The notes: a model not told the origin generated them from the sequence alone. Numbered from the stretch's first letter, positions 22,590 to 33,842 are shown. The stretch: 64,000 nt of DNA from Dipteronia dyeriana (GCA_032871835.1 CM065299.1:45582706-45646705), one strand, 5' to 3'. Made by a program: numbers and translations.

Positions 22590-22990
22590 GGCCGGAGGGT
22601 TACGAGTCGTGGATCCTCTACATTGATGGAGCTTCCGAGCAAACTGGGGGAAAAGCGGGCATAGTCCTAATCAACCCAGAAGGATCTGAGTGCTGCCATT
22701 ATTTCAGATTTGAATTTAAAGTCACGAACAATGTGGCAGAGTATGAAGCCCTACTAGCCGGAATAAGGGCAGCCATAGAGCTCGGGGTCGATTACCTAAA
22801 TGTTAAGAGTGACTATTCGCTCGTGGTCAACCAAGTCTATAGGGATTATCAGGTAAAAGGGGATAAAATGATCGCTTACCTTAAATTGGTTCAACAACTC
22901 AAGAGCATATTTAAAGGATTCAAAATCGAGCAGGTACCTCGACAACTCAATCGTTGAGATGACGTACTTGCCAAGATAGTTGCATATGGT
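22590..22990 (+). pseudogene. pol: Tat-1 second (archaeal-type) RNase H
   Basis: A second RNase H follows the first, as in other Tat elements. It has WILYIDGASEQTGG (first Asp), NNVAEYEALLAGIRAA (Glu), NVKSDYSLVVNQ (Asp) and a last motif NR-stop-DDVLAK. The UGA at 22955-22957 falls in the final motif, one residue before the conserved Asp pair. In other Tat elements this domain probably takes over catalytic work that the older RNase H has lost, and the weak first motif of that domain here would fit this. Confidence 0.87.
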
Positions 22991-24180
22991 GGCCAGACCT
23001 TACCCCATGGAGTCCCTCTTCAAATGATCCCTCTACCTAGCACAGTGACAGGTAAGGGAACTTATACCTTGGATCGACAATCGTGTTGGATGGATCCAAT
23101 AGTGGGTTATCTACAGGATGGAAAACTTCCCGGGGAGCCCGACCAAGCTAGGAGAGTCAAAAGGCTCTCGGTCCTATATTGTTTGGTGGATGGACACCTA
23201 TACCGAAAGGGAAGATCCCTTCCACTGCTTCGATGTTTGCACCCTGAAGACGCCAAGTGGGCTTTGAGAGAGGTTCATTCTGGGGAATGCGGGAACCACA
23301 TTGGTAGAGAGGCTCTGGCATATCAGGTTCTCTGCATAGGGTATTATTGGCCAACCATCCATCAAGACATAAAGAGCTTAGTACAAGCTTGCAAGGCATG
23401 CCAGAATACCTCAAACTTGAGTCACCTCTGTCCAGAGCGGTTGTCGTCCCTTAGCTCGCTATACCCCTTTGCTATGTGCGGAGTCGACTTGATCGGACCG
23501 CTTCCTACTGCTCCGGGTCAATCCAAGCATTGTTATCGTGACAATTGATTATTTCACAAGATGGGTCGAAGCCGGACCGTTCTTTCAGATATCGGAATAA
23601 AACACAACAAGGTTCATCAAGACTAATGTAGTTTGCAGATTCGGAACCCCACTTGCCATTACAGCAGACCTCGAAAAATAGTTCGACAGTGGCCGATTCA
23701 AAGATTTTTATGAAGGCTTTGGAATCGACCTTCGGTTTGCTTCGGTAGCCCATCCCCAGACCAACGGTCTGGTGGAATCCATGAACAAAACCATTAAGAA
23801 GCTATTGAAGAAAAAACTACAGCAGAAGAAAGGCAGACGGGCGGAGGAGCTTCCCAAGGTCCTCTGGGCTTACCGCACTACTAGAAGAACAGCTACCGGG
23901 GAAACGCCCTACTCGATAGCTTTCGGGGTTGAAGCAGTCCTACCTATCGAGCATAAAATGACCTCTTTTAGAGTCCAACATTTCGAGCTAGAGAGTAATG
24001 AAAGTAAGCTCCGAGCAAGCTTGGATCCTCTGGAAGAAAATCAAGATCGAATAGTTGAGAAGGTAGCAGTCTACCAGAACCGGATTGCCAGGTACTTTAA
24101 CAGGAGGGTAAAGGCTCGAAACTTCAAGGAAGTGGACCTAGTTCTCAGGAAAGTAACATTGAATACCAGGAAGAGGTCCT
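22991..24180 (+). pseudogene. pol: Tat-1 integrase, N-terminal and core domains
   Basis: 23024-23548 includes the HHCC zinc domain (VHSGECGNHIGREAL, then GYYWPTIHQDI and CKACQ) and the first core Asp in GVDLIGPLP. A frame change near 23530 is followed by YFTRWVEAG, a damaged second Asp region near 23667, and the AHPQTNGLVESMN Glu motif at about 23753-23790. 23772-24182 is open and carries WAYRTT, GETPYSIAFGVEAVLP and the C-terminal DLVLRKVTLNT. There the sequence switches abruptly to copia gag. Confidence 0.88.
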
Positions 24181-24602
24181 GAAAGATAATACTTTAATTG
24201 ATGATAATTATGTCACATGGAAAAGGAAAATTGGGTTTTTATTGCAAGTTGAAAAACATAAATTCGTTATGACTATTCCTTAACCACCAAACTAATGAAT
24301 CTACTCAGGAGTAAAGAGATGAGTATCAGTAGTGGAAGTCTTCAGATGAGATGGGTAAATGTACGTTACATTATGACCATCATCTCCGACGTGTTGCAAT
24401 AACAACATGAAGGAATGGAGACTGCTACCGATATAATGATGTCTCTATAGGAGATATTAGCTATGAGGTCTAGGATGAATAAGAGAGGGGCTGTGACTGC
24501 TTTCATGAATCTTAGGATGAAACCTGGATAGGCTATGAAAGTCATAGCACATCTCAACATTGCTGAACTGAATGGTGCTGAGATAGATGGTGAGACCAAA
24601 AT
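24181..24602 (+). mobile_element. Cop-A gag fragment inside Tat-1 integrase
   Basis: This stretch of about 422 bp matches Cop-A gag (42509-42950), from GATAATTATGTCACATGG to GATGGTGAGACCAAAATT, with stops and one 15-bp deletion. It has no LTR, primer site or target duplication. Tat-1 integrase resumes at once on the right. The edges look like short shared bases (TCCT at the left, AAATT at the right), so this is probably repair- or template-switch-mediated capture and not transposition. Confidence 0.82.
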
Positions 24603-24726
24603 TGCCCAACTGGGAAGAACCGTACCTAACAAAAATGGTGATCCGTAATGGGGCATAAAAACTCTAGGATATGAATGACCGACTTATCGACCATACTTGG
24701 AATGCAGATCACTTAAGAAAATTCTA
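24603..24726 (+). pseudogene. pol: Tat-1 integrase C-terminal end
   Basis: After the copia fragment the frame reads PNWEEPYLTKMVIRNG and, after stops, DMNDRLIDHTWNADHLRKF. This is the usual end of Tat pol (PNWEGPY to WNADHLRKYY). It confirms that the copia piece sits inside the integrase gene. Confidence 0.85.
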
Positions 24727-24927
24727 ACCTTGAACAGGGGACTCATGAGCAGGCGGCCTCCATCTAGTTTTTTATATCTTCGACAATAATATACTCCATC
24801 CTTCTTATCAATAAAGCCTGTTTTTTTCCCCATCTTCAATTATGTTCTACAATAATTTGGGTAAACGTGGAAAATTTGATATTATCACCCCAAAACCAGG
24901 GGTAAGTCGGGGAAGCCCCCTCGCCAC
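24727..24927 (+). other. Spacer after Tat-1 pol
   Basis: This is AT-rich non-coding sequence between the pol stop and the tandem array. I recognise nothing in it. Confidence 0.5.
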
Positions 24928-25360
24928 TCCTGATGCCTCGGCCGGGCACTATCTTCAGCCAAGAAGGGTCTGAGTATAAGAGCATAGTGGCCATCCAGAT
25001 CTCGAGACCAGGAAATAGCTAGATAGCCCTTCTTATACCTTGGTAGGGGTTACACCACAAAGAAGGGTTTGAGTATAAGAGCACAGTTGCCATCCAAATC
25101 TCAAGATGAGGAAATAGCTAGATAGTCTTCCTGATGCCTTGGTCGGGCTACCACCCCGAAGAAGGGTCTGAGTATAAGAGCATAATTGCCATCTAGACCT
25201 CGAGACCAGAAAATAGCTAGATAGCCCTTCTGATTCCTTGGTTGGGCTACCATCCTCAAGAAGGATTCGAGTTTAAAAGCACGGAAGCCCTCCCGATCCC
25301 TAGCCTAAGAGAGTGATAGACAGTTCTTTACTTGATGCCTCACTCGGGTTATAACCCCCC
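24928..25360 (+). repeat. 99-bp tandem array, 4 units plus a partial
   Basis: Units start at 24961, 25060, 25159 and 25258, a constant 99-bp step. Each begins AAGAAGG(G/A)TCTGAGTATAAG and ends with CTGATGCCTTGGTCGGGCTA-like sequence. A partial unit lies at 24928-24960. Such arrays are common in the 3' non-coding part of Tat elements. Confidence 0.9.
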
Positions 25361-25745
25361 AAAGTGGCTCAAGGATGGAGGGCTCGATTTACTTAAACTC
25401 TAAATATCCCGGCTATTACTTGTTACTAATTCTCCTTGTACATGTGATTGCTTACTGTAACAGGTCTACGATCAAACAAGGGGACTATCGACTAAGGTCA
25501 TTGAGCTACAAGTCTTTATAGTCGGAAAGCCCGAACTAGCTATCTACGTTCACGATTAAGCAGTTTTTTTTATCGTGTTACTTTTCCTGAGCTAAATCAG
25601 GGTGCTACGAGGGCTGAACTTACTCGTAAATCAGAATTTAAACCAAGTATAAAAGATAAATTCCATTGATAAATGGGGGAGCCTATTCCCTTGTAACGCT
25701 ACAGCAAACAAGGAGCCCAACCTCTGATTCCGTGCTATAAAAAAA
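25361..25745. other. Tat-1 3' non-coding spacer
   Basis: This lies between the tandem array and the end of the antisense gene. I see no domain and no open frame of note. Confidence 0.5.
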
Positions 25746-28389
25746 TTATAAATGATCACGCAAGGGTAAAGATGGGATGCCTACCCCCTTTTCCGGGCAT
25801 TTAAAATAAGGTACAAGAAGGTGAATTAAAACTGCTGCATCCTCCCGATGCCCTTCAGCCTCATCTTCCACAGGATGAACCTCGCCCCCTATTCCCCTTT
25901 CTGGTTGTTGCTCATTCTGGTTAGCTGCCTCTACCGCCTCAACCACCCCTTCCTGAGGATAATCATCGATTGCCTGATGCTCAGCGGGATCCTCCTCCAT
26001 GACCTCATTGACCACCGCCATGACCTCAGGAGGTATGGCTGCATAAATAATGTTAGCCACTGACTCTGGTATAATCTCGCCCACTGCTGTCTCCTCTGTG
26101 GAAAGCACCATGGAAGGATCTCGGGCTTCAGTAAGGCCTCTTTCTAGCTCATTGGGCTTAACCCCTCTCGAGGATTCACCAAGACCTGACGCAGGGAAGG
26201 TTGAAATAGGAGGAGGCAGATCTGGTACTTCAGACCACTTTCTAGCTTCCTAATTAGTAGAAATGACCCGTTTCATCATTTTTAGGGTGAGACATCTATG
26301 CAGCCTGAGACATAACCTCTTCCCTTTCCCAGCCGGTAATGCTGGAGAGTTCAAATGAGAGGAGGAGGGCTTCCGTGAATTGGAAGGAGGCATAGAAATA
26401 CCCCTCACTGAAAGAGGCTTCCACTTCGGCCTGGAGCTTGGTAACTTGGGCCTGTAGAGCTTGGTTCTTGAAATCCAGTGCCTGAGCCTCCCCCTTCCAA
26501 TCATCCCATTGGTTGGCTCATCGCATAGACCGAAGAGTTTCCTGTTCAAAAGACCGCTTCAACCTCTCGTGGTCACATTGGAGCTCAGCCAGTTGTGTTT
26601 CCATTCCTCTCTGGCTAGAGGTCATCTCCTGGACTAAGACTTAAGCCCACGCCAGCAATCCCATGGTTCGCTCAGCCTCAGCCTCAGCCTCAGCCTTAGC
26701 TACCCGGTTACAGAGAGAAGCTACCAGGTGTCCCATGGCTACTTGAAACTTGAAGGCCTACATAGGGAATTCATGTTAGGAAACAATAAATCAAGCTAAT
26801 GAATGAGGAAGTAAAAGCGACGACTACCTCGGCTATGAGGGCAGACCCCTCGGTAACCAAGATCTTCACAAGCATGGAAGCCATCCTAGAGAGCCCACCA
26901 CCAGGCATGAAGTACCAAACTATATCAAAACCTCTTCCTAGCCAACCTAGACGGACCGATGGTGGGAGAGAGAGGGGGAAATCTTAAGAGTATCGGCCTC
27001 GGGATCCCTTAGAGCCTGAACTACCCAGGATGTGGTTGGATCAGTGGAAGGAGGTAATGTAACTGGAAAGCAGCAACTGAAACGAGAACCACTGGTGAGG
27101 GGGCAGAGGTGGACGTATTAGCAGCCTGGTGAGCGGGCCCTCATCGATTTAGAGCCTTGGAAGCCCATGACGCAATAATAGCCATCTTTGACTTAGCTGG
27201 AGCAGAAGATGGAGCTGAAGCAGGAGAAGCAGCAGCTGGAATGGTAAGCCCCCATTTATCTGAGGTAATTAAGGAGACCCCTCGAGACAACCTAGTAGGA
27301 GGAGGAGGGGTTTGGGCTTGCTGAGCTTAAAGGGAAGCTGGAGCAATAACAAAAACTTTTAAAAAAAATGTAAGAAGCGAGCCAGCTAACAAGGACAAAG
27401 GATTACTACTTGAGATTACTTACGAGGGGTAGCATCGGAGATCCGCAGGTACTTGTTCACCCTACGGGGGTCGAAGGGGTCAGCAGTTGGAAACTTCAAG
27501 TTTAGATAATTTCTGGCCAGGATAGTCTTCAGCAAAGCCTCAAACTCAGCGGGAAAGGAGTCCATATCCCATGAGGGTTTGTCACTAAAAGCAGTGGGAA
27601 CCGTGAGCTCATGCCCGCCGATGAATACGAAGTTTCCCAGTCCCCCTCCGATAGTATCCACTCTTCTTTCCAAGCAGGGTCTTTTTTCAAAGTGCCGAGG
27701 ATGATAAAGTTGAGTTTGTTTCTGTCCTTCACGTAGAACTGTCCCCTGGGAAAAGGTAGGCCAGCTCTTCTGCCCCCTGGTTCCTGGGTGACATTTCCCA
27801 GCTGGCACTGTTCCCTCCACAACATGAGGAAGCCAATCGATGCCTCCAAAAGCCAAGCGTCAGTTGAGGGGAGCTAATTGAAGGGCATTAAGGGCCCGAC
27901 GAAAAGTGGGGTGAAGGGAGAGCCTGTCCCCATTCTCAAAGGCCGCCAAATGAATGGGAAGCATGCTCGCGGAAGGATTAGAAACATCATAGTTCCTATG
28001 GGGAACTGTGAGAGTAACACCCATAGGAATGTCGTATCTATCCCGAAGGTGATTAATCGACTGTAGGTCAACGGTAGAATCGGGAATGACCCTATATTTT
28101 AAAGGAAAAGGCATCGCTGAAGGAAGCTCTACCACCGTAACCTGAACCTGCCTGGTGGCGTCGAAGGTCTCTCGGTGGCATCGAAATCCTCATCAACTAA
28201 GTTCAGAGGGTTGTCAGGTTGATTCGAGAAGCCGAAACCGATTAAGACGTTCCTACCAGAGCGACGACTCTGGTAGATCGATGAGGAGTCCTCATCACTT
28301 AAAATTCCTCACACCCGTTTCTGAGGAATGAGGTTAGAGCCTCCAGTGCCTTTGACCAAGGCTTCAATGCTATCATAGGAATTCGACAT
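25746..28389 (-). pseudogene. Antisense accessory gene of Tat-1 (putative gypsy-type transposon protein)
   Basis: This gene runs opposite to Tat-1. A start (MSNSYDSIEAL) lies at 28389. 28135-27860 has LRDRYDIPMGVTLTVP and FRRALNALQLAPLN. 27849-27529 has IGFLMLWREQCQL and NKLNFIILGTLKKDPAW, and after a frame slip near 27640 DMDSFPAEFEALLKTILARN continues to 27416. This resembles the plant proteins called putative gypsy-type transposon (Pfam PF04195 type), recognised by eye. A low-complexity Ala/Ser/Pro linker (about 27340-27150) follows. Next is a coiled-coil part (26800-26250) whose (AE)n stretch comes from a CAGCCT hexamer repeat at 26672-26696. An acidic tail (26111-25746) ends it. Stops and frame shifts disable it. 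Function is unknown. Tat-2 has a homologous piece. Confidence 0.72.
26672..26696. repeat. (CAGCCT)n hexamer repeat
   Basis: Four consecutive CAGCCT units lie in the antisense gene. On the minus strand they encode alternating Ala-Glu in a coiled-coil context. Confidence 0.9.
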
Positions 28390-28865
28390 TGATGGGTGAG
28401 AAGAACTTGAAGGTAAGCGAAAGATAAAGGGAAATCGACAGAGGCTAGCAAGGGAGAAGGAATCTGAAAATTTGAAAATTGAAAGAAAGCGTGAAGAAAT
28501 GGATGGTGAGGCCGGGGTTAAATAGAGGTTAGGGCTGTAATGACGTCGGTGATATCCTCTGGAAGATCAACTCGAGCAACGGAGAGAGCCGTAACGCAAT
28601 CGGTTTTCCTCGAAGAATACACTAATTCAAATTCAATACTGGGTAACTAATGAGAAGATTTCGTTCGAAATTCTCATTAATTATTTGATAACGGAAAAAT
28701 TTCCCATTTAAATAGGTAATCTGACTCCACCCCTAACTATACCTCCGGTGTTCAAGTTAGAGAGAACTTCTGTTAATAGTAAAATTTGGCCAGAGGTCAA
28801 TGATAAATTTTCCACTTTCCCGCCCACAGTCAAAGCCCATAGTCGACGTTCATGAGACCTGGGTA
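28390..28865 (+). mobile_element. Tat-1 3' non-coding end and LTR start, truncated
   Basis: This is the region upstream of the antisense gene, then sequence colinear with 55985-56100 of Tat-2 (TGACTCCA(C/A)CCCTAACT, then CGGTGTTCAAGTT). Probable LTR sequence therefore begins near 28720. It stops at about 28865 within a 10-bp overlap with the Sir-B LTR (AGAATGCAAAC). The rest is deleted. Confidence 0.6.
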
Positions 28866-29286
28866 GAATGCAAACTACATAGAGATAGTCTCTAATCATG
28901 CATTTTCCAAAACATGTTACTTTCATACCAATGCATGAGCATTCAACTTCAAGTGTGTGAATGTGTTATACCAAATGATGCGCTATGATGCAGGGACACA
29001 AACGAATGAATTATGTGTGTGTGCACATTAAATGATGCACAACTAAACAGGGACATATATGAATGAATTGTGTGTGTGTGTGCTTACGCCTTGCAAGAGG
29101 AAGAAGGATCTCAATACCTTAGCATCCAAGAATAGTACTAATCCTCTTGAAGAAGAACTTTGCATCATGAGAAGTTGCTTTTATACCTTGAACTTCTTAT
29201 CATCATGAACCAGTTATGCAACTAAGCATTACAAGGAAATGAAGTTTTGTTATGGAATCAAGCCAACACAAGTCTAAAACCTAACA
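28866..29286 (-). repeat. Sir-B copy 2 3' LTR, truncated to 421 bp
   Basis: It matches 36800-37224 closely, including AAACATGTTACTTTCATACC and TGTGTGTG runs. It ends at CCTAACA (29286), next to the polypurine tract. Confidence 0.92.
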
Positions 29287-29298
29287 ATCTCTCCCTTT
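29287..29298 (-). other. Polypurine tract of Sir-B copy 2
   Basis: The minus strand reads AAAGGGAGAGAT directly before TGTTAGGTTTTAG, the LTR start. Confidence 0.9.
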
Positions 29299-30730
29299 GG
29301 CTATTCCATGACAAAACCTATACCTCACCATACAAAGATCACTCATAATCAATGTTGATTGCATTCTCACATTACAAGGAGATATTCCTAGACTAACATG
29401 TCTTTAAGAATCTTCAAGAACATCTTCACACATTCAAAGCACCGTGAGACAAGAACATTTAGAAGAAATATTCTACAAAGAAGATAGGTGAGATAAACAA
29501 ACAATATACGAAGCAAAAATAAAAATTCCCTTATCTCTTCTTATCTCATGCAAACAAGAATTCTTTCTCCCCCTTAATGAATTGTCTCCCCTTTTATATC
29601 AAAAGTAAGTAACATGGTGAGGAAAACACTTTCTCCCACTTTTTGGCAAAGAAAAGACAAAAACATGTTACACAACCTAGAGAGAGAGATAAATGCAAAC
29701 TGAAAATACCTATAAGGTTATAAGGGATGCATAATGAAATCATGAGATAGTGAGCAAACAAGTTGTATAGAGAACTAAGTTTAACAAACTAAGCTCCCCC
29801 TTAACATATACTCCACATATTAATAAGCAAGTAAACTTGTTCACAAGGGAATCACACAATCATACATTTCAAGCACTAAAAGATAGTAAACCATTATTTT
29901 TCAAAATTAATAAGAGAATCATAGATTTTCATTATTCTCTAAAAAATAATCTCTCATTGCTAATGAATCAAGCACATTAAGCAAAAATGTGGGTGTGTGA
30001 AAATGCTTCTAGCATATATAAAAGGAGTGATTGTGATATCAACATGCAAACCACTTCAACACCTATCCATCTAAAGCTTTTCCAATCAAGGTCAAACCGA
30101 TTATCATCCAAATTTTTGATTTAAAGAGAATAGATTTCCACATATGAGCGTGTGTGTGCATGTGGCTCATCATCCCATTTCTGTTTTTCAACCCGAGCAA
30201 TCACAATTTTCAACTATACTCCATTTTAAGGCTTCCTCCATTTCTTTTTAGGTTTTGAATCAAAGGTTTTTTTTAAATGATTCTTTTTCAACACTTCTTT
30301 GATTTTTCATACATAAACATATACTCTTCATGACGGCTTTCACTCATCACAATGGTGTAGCCCTTTCCTACATTGGGCGGCTTCACAACCAAGGTGTATA
30401 GCCCTTTTTCATAAAGGTGCTCGTTGAATTCTATGTAGATATCGAAGCAAAATAGATACTAACCATAGGTCATCTATCATGTACTAGACAATAAACTTCA
30501 AGATGCATCCATAATCTACATGCTTTCAAACTCAATTACTCAAACTTAGACATATAAGAGAAGCATTTGTGCACTTTTTAAAAACAAGATTTACAAAGAC
30601 TTAAGTGCATGATCTAGAAGCAATAAAAACTATTTTATCAAGATCGTTACTTCTCACATGAGTAGCTCTCAAAGAAATAGATATACAATATAGTTTTACT
30701 TTTCAAGCCACTCATAATCACACAAAAGCA
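29299..30730 (-). other. Sir-B copy 2 long 3' non-coding region
   Basis: There is about 1.4 kb between the RNase H stop and the polypurine tract with no open frame of note. Sireviruses often carry a long region here, sometimes with an env-like gene. I see no such gene, membrane segment or remnant that I can recognise. Confidence 0.75.
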
Positions 30731-31450
30731 TTAATCAAAACAAATCCTGCCAATGGATCTTCTAAGAGATACAAATCTCTTTTTATCCAAGGGCTTTGTG
30801 AACAAGTCCGCAAGTTGATTTTTAGTAGGCATATGCTCAAGAGTTACTATTGAATGTTTAACAAGTTCTCTAATGAAATGATGCCTAATGTCTATATGCT
30901 TTGTGCGTGAGTGTTGAACCGGATTTTTTGAGATCTTAATGACACTCATATTATCATAATAGAGAGTCATTTTACCTTGATCAATCTCATTATCCTTGAG
31001 AATTTGTTTCATCCATAGAAGTTGTGTTCAAGCACTTCCAGCCACAATGTACTCGGCTTCGGATGAAGAAAGAGAGACGGAATTTTGCTTCTTGCTTTGC
31101 CAAGCAACCAAATTATTCCCTAAGTAAAAGCAACCGCCCGATGTTCTTTTACGATCATCAATGTTTCCTGCCCAATCCGCATCACAATAGCCAACAGGAA
31201 TATCATTAGTATAAAAAGAATATAATAAACCAAGATTATGTGTTCCTTTTATATATCTAATGATTCTTTTAACGGCTTTCAAGTGAAATTCTTTTGGATT
31301 GGCTTGAAACCTAGCACACAAACCAACATTAAAACAAATATCTGGCCTACTAGCCGTTAGGTAGAGAAGGCTACCTATCATGCTCCTATAGAGACTTTGA
31401 TCAACATTTTTTCCTTTTTCATCTTTGTCAAGTTTTAAAGTAGTACTCAT
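30731..31450 (-). pseudogene. pol: Sir-B copy 2 RNase H and RT end
   Basis: 31450-31028 has RPDICFNVGLCARFQ, the RNase H start YCDADWAGNIDDRKRTSGGC and SSSEAEYIVAGSA. A single UGA, where the family has Cys, separates it from 31012-30731, with LYYDNMSVIKISKNP and NQLADLFTKPLD. All four catalytic acidic residues (Asp, Glu, Asp, Asp) are visible. Apart from that one stop the domain looks usable. Confidence 0.92.
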
Positions 31451-32300
31451 AGGTGTTTCAAATTATTTTCCACTTTCAAGGTCAAATTTCTTAACAAGAT
31501 TTCTAGCATATTTAGATTGAGACAACATGATACCATTGCTAGATTGTTTCACTGCATGCCAATAAAGTAATTGAGCTCACCTACCATACTCATTTGAAAT
31601 TCTCTTGACATAACATTCACAAAATCATCAACCTTGGTTTTACATGTAGACCCAAACACAATGTCATCAACATATATTTGTGCAACAAAAATGTCATTGT
31701 CATAATGCTTGACAAATAATGTTCTATCAATACCACCTCTCCTCTATTGGTTGTCAATAAGATATTGAGTCAACCTATAATACCAAGCTCCAAGAGCTTG
31801 TTTAAGGCCATAAAGAGCATTTTTCAACTTAAACATATGATTATGAGAGTGTGGGTCTACAAAACCCTTAGGTTGTTCAACATACACTTCTTCTTGAAGG
31901 TATCCATTGAGAAAAGCACTTTTGACATCCATTTGAAACAATTTGATTTTTTTAAGACATGCAATGGACAACAAAAGTCTAATGGACTCAAGACGTGCAA
32001 CGGGTGCAAAAGTCTCATCAAAATTTACACCCTCAACTTGTGTGTATCATTGAGCCACTAGTCTTGTTTTATTTCTCACTATCTTGCCACATTCATCAGT
32101 CTTATTCCTAAACACCCATTTTGTACCAATCACGTTGATATCTTTTTGTCTAGGAACTAAGGACCATACTTCATTCCTCTCAAATTGATTTAGTTCTTCT
32201 TGCATGGCATTAACCCAATATTCATCAATAATTGCTTTATTAATATTTTTGGGCTCAATTTGAGAAGTGTAGCAAGCATATGAAATTTGATTAGCTAGTT
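31451..32300 (-). pseudogene. pol: Sir-B copy 2 reverse transcriptase
   Basis: RT starts in the frame 32751-32047 (WVNAMQEELNQFERNEVWSL, GTKWVFRNKTDE). After a stop it gives ETFAPVARLESIRLLLSIAC and FQMDVKSAFLNGYLQEEVYV (31974-31744). The active site YVDD is intact at 31663-31674 (minus) in QIYVDDIVFGST, the Sirevirus-style motif. Only a few stops interrupt an otherwise colinear domain, among them one after LVAQ near 32046, one after IDNQ at about 31742, and one after IGMQ. Confidence 0.92.
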
Positions 32301-33300
32301 GCCCTTCATTCAAATCACCTATGATGTCTTGTTGGTAATGAATGTTTCTAAGTCTAGAATTAGAATTTTCAGCATCTTGTTGGTTATCATTTAAACCATT
32401 TTCTAACTCTTGACTTTCTTCTCTAGCAACACTACCATTATCATCATTATAACTAGACTCACTTTCATCACAACTAGTCACATCAATAGGTGCTTTAGTG
32501 TCATTCAACAAATGTTCTTTAGGTTCATTGACACCATTGTTATCACACAAATCAAACATGCTAAGATCATCTATTTTCACATTAATAGATTCCATAATAG
32601 TCTTAGTTTTCAAATTGAACACTCTATGTGCATGACTACTATTAGCATACCCAAGAAAGAGACCAAAATCACTTTTAGCATCAAACTTTCCTAAGTGATC
32701 TCTATCATTCAAAATAAAACACTTACTCCCAAAAGTGTGGAAGTAACTCACATTAAGCTTCTTGCCCTTCCAAAGTTCATAGGAGGTTTGTTTTGTGCCG
32801 GACCTTCTAAAAACTCTATTTGTGACATAGCATGCGGTATTGACCTCTTCGGCCTAAAGATTTCTAGGGACTTTCTTGCTATTGAGCATGACCCTAGCCA
32901 TCTCTTGCAAAACACGATTATTCCTCTCAACAATACCATTTTGTTGAGGAGTTCTAGGAGCCGAGAACTCATGTTAAATCCCATAATCATCACAAAACTC
33001 ACTACTAGCATTTTCAAATTCACTCCCATGATCACGCCTAATGCAACATATTTTCTTGATCTCAAGACCTTTTTCATTTTGAACTTGATTACAAAACTTC
33101 TTAAAGTAACCAAAAGTTTCGGTCTTGTCTCTAAGAAAATATACCTAGAAAAGTCATCAACACATACAAAAATGTATTTCTTGCCATTTATGGTTTCGGT
33201 TTGAATTGGTCCCATTAGGTCCATATGCACAAGTTCTAAGGGCTTCTTGGTAGCAAAATTAGTGTTCTTTTTATGAGAAACTTTTGTTTGTTTACCTAAT
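32301..33300 (-). pseudogene. pol: Sir-B copy 2 integrase and linker
   Basis: The integrase core has HMDLMGPIQTETINGKKY (first Asp) and FVCVDDFSRY. A small deletion near 33140 then shifts the frame. In the new frame DHGSEFENAS (second Asp) and QQNGIVERNNR (Glu) remain readable to about 32930. The C-terminal part, 32751-32400, has YFHTFGSKCFILNDRDHLGKF and GLFLGYANSSHAHRVFN, followed by an acidic linker to RT. Confidence 0.9.
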
Positions 33301-33842
33301 TGACATGGTTCACAAACACCATCAAGCTTTTTACCAAGACTAGGAGGACCTCTAACAATGTTATATTTCTCAAGCTTCTTTAAATCTTTATAATTCATGT
33401 GGCCCAATCTTTCATACCATAATTTAAGCTTGTTGCACTCATGTGCCATATTACATGTTAGTGGATCAACCTCTAAACAATAGCAATTGTCCGAAGACCT
33501 TTTGAATTTCAAAACAATTTTGCCCTTTTTATCAATTATTGTGCACACATCCTTGTTAAAACTACCTTCTTTAAAAATTTCACACAAGTGAGTGATACTT
33601 ATAAGATTAGCTTGTAGACCATCTACATACAAGGTGTAACGAAGTTTAGGCAATCCAGGGATACAAATTGTTCCCTTGCCTAGAACTTGCTTTCTAGTGC
33701 CATCACCAAATGTAACCCATCCACCATCATTCATAACAAGATTCTTAAAGAATTCCTTGTTACCGGTCATATTCCTAGAGCAACCGCTATCTGGGTACCA
33801 ACAATAGGATGAATTAGCTCTTAAAGCATATTGTACAACCAA
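33301..33842 (-). pseudogene. pol: Sir-B copy 2 protease and GAG-pre-integrase zinc domain
   Basis: The frame 33842-32748 begins with the retropepsin CWYPDSGCSRNMTGNKEFF. The DSG active site is intact (Asp codon at 33789-33791). FGDGTRKQVLGKGTI and LRYTLYVDGLQANLISITHLC follow. The His/Cys zinc domain LWYERLGHMNYKDL...CEPCQLGKQ is complete. The N-terminal side overlaps the gag frame by a few codons, so a frame shift between gag and pol is possible. Confidence 0.9.

Larger units (their letters stand above)
18771..28865 (+). mobile_element. Tat-1, Tat-type Ty3/gypsy element (no 5' LTR seen)
   Basis: Order on the plus strand: gag, protease, RT, RNase H, a second (archaeal-type) RNase H, integrase, a 99-bp tandem array, then an accessory gene on the opposite strand and what is probably the start of the 3' LTR. 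A second RNase H and an extra antisense gene between pol and the 3' LTR are known traits of the Tat/Retand group. The left end abuts Athila-like sequence and the right end is cut by a deletion joining it to Sir-B copy 2. Confidence 0.85.

Noticed and set aside
25848..26253. Plus-strand frames in the Tat-1 3' region.
   Set aside because: They are shadows of the minus-strand accessory gene, which has the recognisable coiled coil and acidic tail and a counterpart in Tat-2.
29299..30730. A possible env-like gene between Sir-B pol and the 3' LTR.
   Set aside because: No frame above about 60 codons, no signal or membrane segment, and no conserved block could be seen.
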